Source of the DNA: Actinomycetes bacterium | GTDB lineage: Bacteria; Actinomycetota; Acidimicrobiia; Acidimicrobiales; RAAP-2 | Direction of reading: 5' to 3' | NCBI GenBank assembly: GCA_021850345.1 | Contig: JAJZMN010000003.1 | Location: forward strand, 1-9,215 | Length of the DNA stretch: 9,215 nt | In this document: in pieces, positions 1 through 6,463 of the stretch | Layout: every line of letters starts with the position of its first letter | Position numbering within the stretch: position 1 is the first letter of the stretch | Notes under the pieces: generated by a model | Databases searched by the model: none | Told to the model about the DNA's origin: nothing | Seen by the model: only the letters and a program-made list of their open reading frames with translations | Made by a program: the position numbers and the translations under genes

Positions 1-373
1 TGCAGTTGCCGTGGGCGTCGATCTGCAGGCCGCCCGAGAAGAACACGGTGAAGACGTCCCCGCGCCCCTCGAGCAGCACCACGTCGCTCAGGGGCACGGC
101 GGTGTCCGCCCGCAGCAGGTCCTCGTCGCAGCACGAGGGGACCGCCGGGGCAAGACGCGGGTTGACCCCGCAGGTGCCTCCGGCCACGAACCACAGATCG
201 GGGGCATGGGTCGCTTTCGCCAGCCGACAGGCGATCTGCGGCAGCGCGCTGGCCGTCCCCATGACGGCGACGTCGTCGCCGCGGAGCCGGCGAGCCAGTT
301 CCACCGCCATGAGCTCTGCGATGGACGGCCCCGCTGGCGCGCCGCCGTTCGTCCTTGCGTCGGTCTGGCTCAC
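1..373 (-). CDS. CoA-transferase-family subunit B (IpdB-like), C-terminus beyond window
   Basis: This is the N-terminal 124 residues of a family I CoA-transferase beta subunit, roughly half of a usual protein of about 250 residues. The rest lies beyond position 1. It starts at GTG 373-371, overlapping the TGA of subunit A by four bases (GTGA), a sign of translational coupling. Visible family features are an N-terminal AELMAVELARRL helix, the segment DLWFVAGGTCGVNP (residues 59-72) and the late FSGGLQIDAHGN motif (112-123), matching the usual 'GAxQVDxxGN'. In true CoA transferases the catalytic glutamate sits in an E-(N/S)-G motif at the place held here by A64-G65-G66, so the nucleophile appears to be missing. 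IpdB of the cholesterol pathway also lacks it. The likely role is as partner of the A subunit in a CoA-ester hydrolase, possibly one that opens a ring. The substrate cannot be read from sequence, and an inactive or divergent CoA transferase is the alternative. Confidence 0.8.
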   Translation of the reverse strand, partial: MSQTDARTNGGAPAGPSIAELMAVELARRLRGDDVAVMGTASALPQIACRLAKATHAPDLWFVAGGTCGVNPRLAPAVPSCCDEDLLRADTAVPLSDVVLLEGRGDVFTVFFSGGLQIDAHGNC

Positions 374-1245
374 CCGAACGCCTCACCCGACGCCGGCGCG
401 CGCTGGGCCTGCAGGTAGTCGGCCTCGCCACTGCCTCGTACGTACTGCTCCACGTAGGCCCGCGGTCCTTCGGCACCGCCAGCCAAGGCCAGGTAGCGGC
501 GCAGGTGGTCCTCGTCGACGCGGTAGTGGCCGTGCGAGGCGGTGGGGTGGCAGCCGCCGGGCACTTCGACGACGGCGTGGACGAGGAAGCCGGGGATGGT
601 GGTGCCGACGGGGTGGCGGCTGATCACCTCGGTCGGCACGACCCGCTCGACCTGCAGCACGACGGTGCGGGCCGCCATCGCCATGACCCGGTCGACGAAG
701 TGGGCCCCGGCCAGCACTGCGTTGCCGGCAGTGTCGGCCTCGGCCGCGTGCACCAGGGCGACATCGGGGCGAAGCGGCGCACCGGCGAGCACACGGGTAC
801 CGGTGAAGGGGTCCTCCACCAGCCGGAAGCTCTCCGGGTTCGCCTTCCAGACGTCGGAGACCTCGAGTCCGGCGGGCAGCGGGGCGAAGGGCAGCCCGCC
901 GGCTCCGGCGTTGAGGCCGTGGGTGATGTACGCCTCGTCGCACTCGAGCACCCGTAGCGAGCCGTCCTCGGCCGAGCGCCGGAACGCCGGTGCCAGCCCC
1001 AGGTGCTCGAAGCCGACGTAGGAGGTGGCGATCTCCTCCACCAGCCCGGCGGCGATCAGCAGTTCGGCGTTGAACGCACCGCACGGGCTGGTGAGCAGCC
1101 GCCGGATGCGCTGGCCCTGGCGCACCACCTCGCGCACCAGTGCCATCGGGTTGTTGTGAAGGTGCATGCCGCCCACGGCCAGCAGCCCTACTCCGTCGAG
1201 CACGTGTCGCTCCACGGCGTCGTGGAGCGACAGGACCTTGTTCAT
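370..1245 (-). CDS. CoA-transferase-family subunit A (IpdA-like), probable CoA-ester hydrolase
   Basis: This encodes 291 residues, the normal length for glutaconate-CoA-transferase-A/IpdA proteins. The start is ATG 1245, because homology begins at once (MNKVLSLHDAVERHV, then GGMHLHNNPMALVREVV). An AGGAGG lies 15 bases upstream, a rather long spacing. An in-frame ATG at 1305 would add 20 residues with no family counterpart. Recognisable segments are the NNPMALVRE nucleotide-fold loop (31-39), YVGFEHLGLAPAFRR (76-90), LECDEAYITHGL (100-111), PFAPLPAGL, DVALVHAAEADTAGNA and a C-terminal VEVPGGCHPT...EADY block, all in the IpdA order. As I remember the M. tuberculosis IpdAB work, the catalytic glutamate is in the A subunit (near residue 105). 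E104 of the CDE motif is in the matching place. IpdAB opens the last steroid ring of a CoA thioester. Here the substrate is unknown, but the neighbouring genes act on ring acids. The gene is co-transcribed with the B subunit. Confidence 0.85.
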   Translation of the reverse strand: MNKVLSLHDAVERHVLDGVGLLAVGGMHLHNNPMALVREVVRQGQRIRRLLTSPCGAFNAELLIAAGLVEEIATSYVGFEHLGLAPAFRRSAEDGSLRVLECDEAYITHGLNAGAGGLPFAPLPAGLEVSDVWKANPESFRLVEDPFTGTRVLAGAPLRPDVALVHAAEADTAGNAVLAGAHFVDRVMAMAARTVVLQVERVVPTEVISRHPVGTTIPGFLVHAVVEVPGGCHPTASHGHYRVDEDHLRRYLALAGGAEGPRAYVEQYVRGSGEADYLQAQRAPASGEAFG

Positions 1246-1264
1246 GCAGACGTCACCCGGCCTC

Positions 1265-1375
1265 CTACCTTGCGGGCAGCGGGCATCGACCCGCTCGTGA
1301 GCCACCAGCGCGGCAGACGTCGATGCACGACTGGCCCTTGGTCTCGACGTAGGGCTCGGTGATCCCGTAGGTCAC
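1265..1375 (-). pseudogene. Ferredoxin N-terminal remnant
   Basis: Reading the minus strand from GTG 1375 gives a 36-codon frame that begins VTYGITEPYVETKGQSCIDVC and ends at TAG 1267-1265. The first 21 residues match the N-terminus of bacterial 3Fe-4S/4Fe-4S ferredoxins, which typically read M-TYVI-EPC-D-KD-(S/A)CV-xCPVDCI. Homology stops after the second cysteine of the expected cluster motif (C17, C21). The following residues (RAGGSRAGRCPLPAR) contain none of the required PVDCI or later cysteine motifs, so no complete iron-sulfur cluster could form. The first expected cysteine is also a tyrosine (Y9). It lies 19 bases upstream of subunit A on the same strand. I infer a gene truncated by deletion near position 1311. 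A functional leader peptide is a less likely alternative. Confidence 0.6.
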
Positions 1376-1747
1376 GACGACCCCGCGCTGGCGCGACCAG
1401 TTTGCAACGGACGATCACTTGTCCGGCACTCTACAACGGCGCGTCATGGAGCGTCGGTGGATATGAGTCGGCTCGAGACTGTCCCGCTCGCGACGACGCC
1501 TGCGTCGCCGCGCCGTCCCTCCACCCCGAGGACCGAGCTTGCAAGGCACCCGCTGCGGCTCGAGTGATCGAGATCTTCGAACCGCGCTGCGCCCACGAGC
1601 TCGCCGCGAACAACGAGGTGCTGGGGCGCTACAACCTCTCGCAACTCCATCAGCACCTCGACCTGCGCAAAGCGAGACATGGCCGATGACGATGCCGATG
1701 AGGTGCCACCGCACGCGCAACATGTGGCGCTCCTGAGAGCAGAAAGG
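1376..1747. other. Stretch of about 370 bp without a recognisable gene
   Basis: No frame on either strand gives a convincing family match. A plus-strand frame (1402-1689) has a protein-like stretch, AHELAANNEVLGRYNLSQL (about 1593-1650). A minus-strand frame over the same bases reads MSRFAQVEVLMELREVV (about 1682-1632). Neither has a good ribosome binding site or a family I can name. The segment lies between the ferredoxin remnant and the aldolase start and may be decayed gene sequence. An alternative, longer reading of the aldolase from ATG 1679 would take in its last part. Confidence 0.4.
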
Positions 1748-1762
1748 TATTCTGTTGGCGTG
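1748..1762 (+). promoter_or_regulatory. Possible -10 element for a leaderless aldolase transcript
   Basis: TATTCT at 1748-1753 fits the TAnnnT -10 pattern. The GTG at 1760 follows six bases later, so transcription would begin at or next to the start codon, as is common in actinobacteria. A purine-rich AGAAAGG at 1741-1747 could instead serve as a Shine-Dalgarno sequence for the same GTG, though at a long spacing of 12. I see no clear -35 box. This is a pattern match only. Confidence 0.3.
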
Positions 1763-2854
1763 GCATTGATCATCGAGGACATCGAGGACAGGGACATCGG
1801 GGACAGGGACGTCGAGGACAGGGACGTCGACGCAGTGGTTCGGCTGGCCGTGGAGGCGAACCAGGCGCTCGGGGTGGCTGGCCAGGGCGACCTCGTGTGG
1901 GGCCACGTGTCTGTTCGGGACCCGCGCGGTCGAGGCTTTTGGATGAAGGCCGCAGGACTGGGGTTCGACGAGGTCGTCGCTTCTCGGATGCTGCTCCTCG
2001 GGCTCGATGGCGAGATCCTCGAGGGCACGGGCACCCGCCACATCGAGTTTCCGATCCACGGCGAGATCTTCCGGATGCGTTCCGACGTCGAATGCGTCGT
2101 CCACACCCATTCGGCCGCCGCAAACGCCCTCTCGTCGCTCGGCGTGCCGCTGCGGGCACTCTCTCACGAGGGCGCGCTCTTCGCTCACCCCGACGTGCCC
2201 CGGTTCCTTCGAACCGGGGGCCTCGTGAAAACGAAGGACCTCGGTGTCGCTCTCGCCACGACGCTTGGCGATGCCCGAGCCTGCCTCATGCCCCGCCACG
2301 GGCTCGTTGCTGTCGGAGAGAGCGTCGCGGCTGGCGTGATGGCGGCGGTGCTCCTCGACAGGGCATGCCAGGTGCAGCTCGCGGCAATGGCCGCTGGGGA
2401 GCCGATCTCGTGGTCGGACGAGGCGGAGGCGGCATCGAAGCGGGACGAGATCTGGAACCCGCCACTGCTCGAGGCGGGCTGGCAGTACCTTCGGCGCAAG
2501 GCGCTTGCGGCGGCGCCGGCGATCGAGACCTCCCCCGGTGAGCTCGAGTGGTCCCCTGGTGAGCTCGAGTGGATCGAGGAGAATTCGAGCCGCATCCGCA
2601 CGAGCCTGCCGAACGGCTACTGCGTCCGGCCCGTCGACGAAATCTGCCCCAGGCAGGACGACTGCCTGGATTGCGCATATTTCTTCACCGGACGCAGATT
2701 CCTCCCGGTGCACCGCCAGCAGGCGCGGACCACTGAGCTCCTCATCGCTCGTGCGGAGGCCGAGAACCTTGCGGCGCTCGCCAACGCCTACCGAGAACAG
2801 GGAGACCGCTTGAAGGCGCTGATCCGTTCTCTCGAGGAGCCATTCTGCACGTAG
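1760..2854 (+). CDS. Class II aldolase/adducin-family protein (decarboxylase-like) with a recombinase tail
   Basis: From GTG 1760 this reads 364 residues. ATG 1679 (391 residues) and GTG 1835 are alternative starts. I prefer 1760 because of the possible TATTCT element and because the residues before it look non-homologous. Residues about 24-250 form a class II aldolase/adducin domain: DLVWGHVSVRDPRGRGFWMK, the metal-binding HTH (115-117), a further histidine in SHEG (136) and the third ligand region MPRHGLVAVG (H180). The pattern HIEFPIH...VVHTHS...PLRALSHEG resembles dihydroxyphthalate decarboxylases (PhtC type), which suggests loss of CO2 from an aromatic acid, or a sugar-phosphate-type aldol cleavage. 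Residues from about 273 onward are not aldolase. They match the C-terminus of Tn554-type tyrosine recombinases, with cysteines at 288, 296, 302 and 305 (CX7CX5CX2C). The natural aldolase end (about residue 250-260) thus runs in frame into foreign sequence. It is convergent with the hydratase gene and opposite in strand to all surrounding enzymes. Confidence 0.8.
   Translation: MALIIEDIEDRDIGDRDVEDRDVDAVVRLAVEANQALGVAGQGDLVWGHVSVRDPRGRGFWMKAAGLGFDEVVASRMLLLGLDGEILEGTGTRHIEFPIHGEIFRMRSDVECVVHTHSAAANALSSLGVPLRALSHEGALFAHPDVPRFLRTGGLVKTKDLGVALATTLGDARACLMPRHGLVAVGESVAAGVMAAVLLDRACQVQLAAMAAGEPISWSDEAEAASKRDEIWNPPLLEAGWQYLRRKALAAAPAIETSPGELEWSPGELEWIEENSSRIRTSLPNGYCVRPVDEICPRQDDCLDCAYFFTGRRFLPVHRQQARTTELLIARAEAENLAALANAYREQGDRLKALIRSLEEPFCT
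1778..1831 (+). repeat. 15-bp tandem repeat, about 3.6 copies
   Basis: The unit GACATCGAGGACAGG and its near copies occur at 1778-1792, 1793-1807 and 1808-1822, followed by a partial copy to 1831. In the aldolase frame they encode DIEDR, DIGDR, DVEDR and DVD, an acidic low-complexity N-terminal extension just before the conserved domain. The length is a multiple of three, so copy-number changes would not break the frame. Confidence 0.85.
2531..2572 (+). repeat. 21-bp tandem duplication at the aldolase-recombinase junction
   Basis: Two adjacent 21-bp units at 2531-2551 and 2552-2572 differ by a single base (CCC versus CCT) and encode SPGELEW twice. The duplication sits directly before the first recombinase-like residues. 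Near-identity means it is either recent or maintained. Confidence 0.85.
2573..2854 (+). mobile_element. Remnant of a Tn554-type tyrosine recombinase C-terminus
   Basis: In the aldolase frame this piece reads IEENSSRIRTSLPNGYC, then CPRQDDCLDC, FLPVHRQQARTTELLI and a last helix ending GDRLKALIRSLE. This order is that of the tail of Tn554-family site-specific recombinases (typical form: LPNGYC-xxP-xxxxCPHxNACLTCPxF-FLPxHRxQLxxT...NLxRIIxxLE). It includes four cysteines of a likely zinc-binding knot, and only that tail is present. The catalytic core (R...HxxR...H/W...Y) is absent from this window, so it cannot recombine DNA. It probably marks an old insertion followed by deletion. Confidence 0.65.
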
Positions 2855-2883
2855 GACTCGCTGGACGGGCCGCCGATGACGGA

Positions 2884-2912
2884 GCTCCTGGGCCGGGAAG
2901 AGCCCAGCGAGC
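2884..2912. terminator. Hairpin between convergent genes
   Basis: GCTC-CT-GGGC at 2884-2893 pairs with GCCC-AG-C-GAGC at 2902-2912 around an eight-base loop, with one bulged base. It lies 30 bp after the aldolase stop and 112 bp beyond the hydratase stop, in the 169-bp gap between convergent genes. No T-tract follows on either strand, so an intrinsic terminator is only a weak guess. The rest of the gap holds short GAAGGCAGAA direct repeats (about 2941-2960) and no gene. Confidence 0.35.
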
Positions 2913-3023
2913 CTCGACCTCGAACGACGTGAGCTCGAAGTGAAGGCAGAAGAAGGCAGAAGACGGCACCGGGGAACCAGACGAGACGTCACTGCTCCAC
3001 AAAGCGAGGCTGCCTGAACGTGC

Positions 3024-3830
3024 TCACATCTGCGCACCAAACGAGAAGCGGTGACCCGTCCAGACCGGGGGACGCTTCTGGGCGAAGGCGAGCGCCCCTT
3101 CGCGCGCGTCGGGGGAGCGGCTCACGACGGCGGCTGCATCGTCGTTGATCCGCCACCCAGACGCCTCGTCGGTGTCGGCGGCGGCGCGCAGCACGGCCTT
3201 GGATGCTCGCACCGACAGCGGCGCGTTGGCGGCGATCACCTCGGCGAGGCCGAGGGCGGCCTCGAGGGCCTGGTCGCGCGGCACCACTCGGTTCACGAGC
3301 CCGAGGGCATGGGCTCGCTCGGCGTCGATGGGCGCGCCGGTGAGGGCGAGCTCGAGAGCGACGGCGAGGGGCAGGCGCTTTGGCAGCCGCACGAGCCCGC
3401 CGGCAGCAGCGAGCAGACCGCGGGTCACCTCGGGGATGCCGAAGGTGGCGTGGTCGGCGGCGACGGCGAGGTCGCAGCTGAGGACGATTTCGAAGCCCCC
3501 GGCGACCGCCGCCCCGTTGACCGCCGCGATGAGCGGCTTCGGGAAGCTGCGCCGGGTGATGCCGGCGAACCCCCCAGGGACCGAGGAGGTCTCGGGCATC
3601 TCGCCGGCGGCGAACGCCTTCAGGTCCATCCCGGCACAGAAGGCCCGATCGCCGGCGCCGGTGAGGATGACCACGGCCACCTCGTCGTCGGTGGCGAGCT
3701 CGTCGAGCGCAGCCGCGATCCCTCTCGAGACGGCGCCGTCGATGGCGTTGCGCTGGTCGGGCCGGTTGATCGTCAGGATCTCGACGGATCCCCGACGCTC
3801 GCGCTCCACCGCGTGGTCGGACACGGGCAT
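3024..3830 (-). CDS. Enoyl-CoA hydratase/isomerase (crotonase), canonical active site
   Basis: The 268-residue protein has the usual crotonase length. It would add water to an alpha,beta-unsaturated acyl-CoA in a beta-oxidation-like step in the cytoplasm. The oxyanion-hole loops are DRAFCAGMDLKAF (61-73) and NGAAVAGGFEIVLSCD (105-120). Both acid/base glutamates of hydratases are present: E114 in GGFE and E134 in IPEVTRGLL (132-140). The start ATG 3830 is preceded by GAGGAAAGCGG. That AG-rich segment is duplicated (two 9-bp GAGGAAAGC copies at 3833-3850), giving two possible Shine-Dalgarno sites. It is the last gene of the minus-strand operon, 73 bp after the ligase. In a cyclohexanecarboxylate-like route it would be the BadK-type hydratase of the ring-1-ene acyl-CoA. 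An isomerase role cannot be excluded. Confidence 0.88.
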   Translation of the reverse strand: MPVSDHAVERERRGSVEILTINRPDQRNAIDGAVSRGIAAALDELATDDEVAVVILTGAGDRAFCAGMDLKAFAAGEMPETSSVPGGFAGITRRSFPKPLIAAVNGAAVAGGFEIVLSCDLAVAADHATFGIPEVTRGLLAAAGGLVRLPKRLPLAVALELALTGAPIDAERAHALGLVNRVVPRDQALEAALGLAEVIAANAPLSVRASKAVLRAAADTDEASGWRINDDAAAVVSRSPDAREGALAFAQKRPPVWTGHRFSFGAQM

Positions 3831-3903
3831 CCGCTTTCCTCGCTTTCCTCGCTGTTGGTGTAGCCGTTCTGCTCGCGGCTGTGCTGCTCGCGCGCCGCGC
3901 TCC

Positions 3904-5529
3904 TCATTCTCGCCTTGTCGGTGCGTCCGACCCGCTGCCGGCCGGCGGCCAGCCGCCGCGCAGGACGTGGCGCTGGAGCTTGCCCGACGGCGTGCGGGGC
4001 AGCGCGTCGACGAAGGTGACGCTGCGCGGGACCATGTACGCGACGAGGTGAGTCCGCACGAGCTGGAGCAATGTCGCCTCGAGCTCCTTGGAGGGGGCCT
4101 GCCCGGGCGCGAGGACGACGAAGGCGCGAAGGCGCGTCGCGCCGATTGCGTCTGGGAGGGCCACGACGGCCGCCTCCTCGACGGCCGGGTGGCCCGAAAG
4201 GATCCCCTCGATCTCGGTGGGCGCCACGGAGATGCCCCCGATCATCTGGAGGTCGTCCTTTCGCCCGTGGTAGCGGACCTCACCGTCCTGGCAGAGGCTG
4301 ACCAGGTCGCCGGTGACGAGCCAGTCGCCGACGAGCGCCTTCGCGTTCTCCTCAGGCCTGTTGTGGTAGCCGGGCATGACGGTCGGCCCCTTCACCCACA
4401 GCGTGCCCACCGCGCCAGGGGGTACGGGGTCAGCGCGCTCGTCCCGAACGCTCAGCTCATAGCCGGGCATCGGCTTGCCCAAGGTCCCCGGGCGGCAGTT
4501 CCCCAGAGTGTGGGAGATGAACGGGGGGCCACCGACCTCGGTCGAGCCGAGCCCGTTCAAGACGGGCGCCCCGAAGGCGGCAGCGGCGTGCTCCTGGAGC
4601 GCCGGAGCAAGTGCCTCGCCCGCCGACAGGCAGACGCGCAGGGAGGCGAACTTTCTCGCGTCTCCCTCGGCGAGGAGCACGGCGTAGAAGGTGGGGACGG
4701 CGAACAGCACCGTCGGCCGGAACCTTGCCACGACCTGGGAGACGGCCTCGACGGTGGGCAGTTCCCGCTGGAGGACGGCCGCGACGCCAGTCGACAGGAC
4801 GCACAGCAGGCTGTTGCCCAGCCCGTAGGAGAAGTAGGCGCGCGACACCGAGAAGAAGACGTCGTCGGGGGTCGGCTCGAGGGTGGCGCGCAGCACTGCT
4901 GCGTAGTGGGCGACATCGGAGTGCCGGTGGAGCGCGAGCTTGGGTCTACCGGTGGTGCCCGAGGTGTACAGGCCGTAGAGGAGGGCGCCAGGTGGAAGGC
5001 TAGCGGGAGGTGCAGGCGGCTGGGAGGGTCCGAGCGTCTCGAGCTCGTCGGCGCTGAGCACCGCGACGCCCGGGAAGTGGCAGGTGAGCTCGTCCTCGCA
5101 CACGACGAGGGTGGGCTTGGCGTCGGCGACCATGAAGGCGTGCTGCTTGGGACCGAGCCTCGGGTTGACCGGCAGTGCGATGGCGCCGAGGCGGGCGGCA
5201 CCGAGGAAGGCGAGGACGAAGGCGATTCGGTCCTGGGTGGCGATGAGAACGAATCGGCCCATGCAGGCGCCGCGCTCGGCGAGGAGGGTGGCCGCCGCCG
5301 CCGCGGAGGTGGCGATCTCCTCGTAGCTCCAGCGCCGGTCGCCGTCGAGGTAGGCGACGCGCCCGAGCCACCCCGACGATCTGGCGAGCTCCTCCAGCCA
5401 CACGGTCACGTTGTGGCCGTGTGAGCAGTCGCGACTCGGCTGGGGTGACCCCCCGGTTCGGACTTGGAACGCCGTCGCGCCCCGGGCGCCGAGCTGGTGG
5501 ACGGATCCTGTCGTGGTGTCTCGGGACAT
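3904..5529 (-). CDS. Benzoate-CoA-ligase-family acyl-CoA ligase (AMP-forming)
   Basis: 541 residues of the ANL superfamily. It activates a carboxylic acid with ATP and CoA through an acyl-adenylate. Motifs seen: P-loop YTSGTTGRPK (188-197), SAGEALAP (302-309), GSTE (328-331), TGD (406-408), GRKDD hinge (422-426) and the adenylation lysine K517 in PRTPSGKLQR. The segment SRAYFSYGLGNSLL (229-242), followed by RPTVLFAVPTFYAVLL, is typical of benzoate- and 2-aminobenzoate-CoA ligases rather than of long-chain fatty-acid ligases, so the substrate is probably an aromatic or alicyclic acid. ATG 5529 has a G-run (AAAGGGGGGACC) in front. The first 40 residues are unconserved and low in complexity, so GTG codon 41 is a possible alternative start. 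The gene lies 39 bp after the upstream crotonase. It should supply the first step of the pathway. Confidence 0.87.
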   Translation of the reverse strand: MSRDTTTGSVHQLGARGATAFQVRTGGSPQPSRDCSHGHNVTVWLEELARSSGWLGRVAYLDGDRRWSYEEIATSAAAAATLLAERGACMGRFVLIATQDRIAFVLAFLGAARLGAIALPVNPRLGPKQHAFMVADAKPTLVVCEDELTCHFPGVAVLSADELETLGPSQPPAPPASLPPGALLYGLYTSGTTGRPKLALHRHSDVAHYAAVLRATLEPTPDDVFFSVSRAYFSYGLGNSLLCVLSTGVAAVLQRELPTVEAVSQVVARFRPTVLFAVPTFYAVLLAEGDARKFASLRVCLSAGEALAPALQEHAAAAFGAPVLNGLGSTEVGGPPFISHTLGNCRPGTLGKPMPGYELSVRDERADPVPPGAVGTLWVKGPTVMPGYHNRPEENAKALVGDWLVTGDLVSLCQDGEVRYHGRKDDLQMIGGISVAPTEIEGILSGHPAVEEAAVVALPDAIGATRLRAFVVLAPGQAPSKELEATLLQLVRTHLVAYMVPRSVTFVDALPRTPSGKLQRHVLRGGWPPAGSGSDAPTRRE

Positions 5530-5568
5530 GGTCCCCCCTTTGTGGCGAGGTTGGGGTTGCGTTCGGCC

Positions 5569-6396
5569 CTAACGCCCCTGCCAGGCGGGGGGGCGCTTCT
5601 CGTTGAACGCCGCGTGGAACTCGGCGTGGTCGGCGCTCTTCATGAGCAGCGCCTGGGTCATCGCCTCGAGCTCGATCGCGGCCGAGAGCGGCATGTCGAG
5701 CTCGCGCGACAGCAGCGACTTGGTCTGCGCGTACGCGAAGGACGGCCCGTCGGCGAGGCGCCGGGCGAGCGCCGTCGTCGCGGCGTCGAGCTCGCCGTCC
5801 TCGACGAGCTCGGACACGAGCCCGTAGCGATCCGCGGTCTCGGCATCGATCGTGTCGCCGAGCATGAGCAGTTTCGTCGCCCTACCGAAGCCCACTAGGC
5901 GCGGAAGGAGGTAGGCCGAGCCCATGTCGGCCCCGGCGAGGCCGACCTTGGTGAACAGGAAGGCGAAGCGGGCCGACCGGGTGAGGAGGCGGAAGTCGGC
6001 GGCGAGCGCGATCACCGAGCCGGCGCCTGCTGCCATCCCCTGGATCGCAGCGATGATCGGCAGGGGGCACTCCCGCATCGCCTGCACCACCGCGCCGGTC
6101 ATCCGGGTGAAGTCGAGCAGCTCGTCCGGGTGCATCTTGAGGAGCTCACCGATGATCTCGTTCACGTCTCCGCCAGAGCAGAACGCCTTGCCCTCGCCAC
6201 GGATGACGAGAGCGCGAACGTCGTCGCGTTGGGGTAGCTCTCGCAGGAGATCGCGCAGATCGGCATAGCTCTCGAAGGTGAGGGCATTCAGCTTCTCGGG
6301 CCGGTTCAACGTGACCGTGGCGACCTGATCTTCGAGGACGAACTCGAAGTGCTTCCAGGCCGGCGTGGGGCTGACCGAACCGCGGAACGGGCTCAT
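5569..6396 (-). CDS. Crotonase-family protein lacking both hydratase glutamates
   Basis: 275 residues from ATG 6396, with a near-perfect AAGGAGGT six bases upstream. The much longer open frame to 7527 is only the shadow of the dehydrogenase. The fold is clear: LNRPEKLNALTFESY, first oxyanion loop GKAFCSGGDVNEI (69-81), second IQGMAAGAGSVIALAADFR (118-136), then FTKVGLAGADMGSAYLLPR (148-166) and ETADRYGLVSELVEDGEL. Aligned by eye with rat hydratase, the E144 position is S127 and the E164 position is F148. An aspartate (D157) sits a few residues on, near the catalytic aspartate of 4-chlorobenzoyl-CoA dehalogenase and of MenB/BadI. The protein is therefore unlikely to be a plain hydratase. Possible roles are a ring-opening C-C hydrolase (BadI-like), another CoA-ester hydrolase or an isomerase. 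It is third in the operon, between dehydrogenase and ligase. Confidence 0.87.
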   Translation of the reverse strand: MSPFRGSVSPTPAWKHFEFVLEDQVATVTLNRPEKLNALTFESYADLRDLLRELPQRDDVRALVIRGEGKAFCSGGDVNEIIGELLKMHPDELLDFTRMTGAVVQAMRECPLPIIAAIQGMAAGAGSVIALAADFRLLTRSARFAFLFTKVGLAGADMGSAYLLPRLVGFGRATKLLMLGDTIDAETADRYGLVSELVEDGELDAATTALARRLADGPSFAYAQTKSLLSRELDMPLSAAIELEAMTQALLMKSADHAEFHAAFNEKRPPAWQGR

Positions 6397-6402
6397 CGGT
6401 GG

Positions 6403-6410
6403 ACCTCCTT
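6403..6410 (-). promoter_or_regulatory. Strong Shine-Dalgarno site deciding the crotonase start
   Basis: The minus strand reads AAGGAGGT here, fully complementary to the 16S rRNA end, six bases before ATG 6396. This fixes the start of the atypical crotonase and implies high translation compared with its operon neighbours, whose sites are weaker. Confidence 0.85.
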
Positions 6411-6463
6411 GTCTCGTACTGTCATCTGGAAAACGACCCGGTAGCCGCACGAGCCGGCCATCG

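Noticed and set aside
1415..3040. Long minus-strand open frame (541 codons) opposite the aldolase
   Set aside because: Its translation is arginine- and leucine-rich without motifs, whereas the plus strand holds clear aldolase and recombinase motifs.
3145..5424. Very long plus-strand open frame (759 codons)
   Set aside because: It lies antisense to the ligase and hydratase, whose full motif sets are on the minus strand. Its own translation is compositionally odd and has no recognisable domain. It is a GC-rich shadow.
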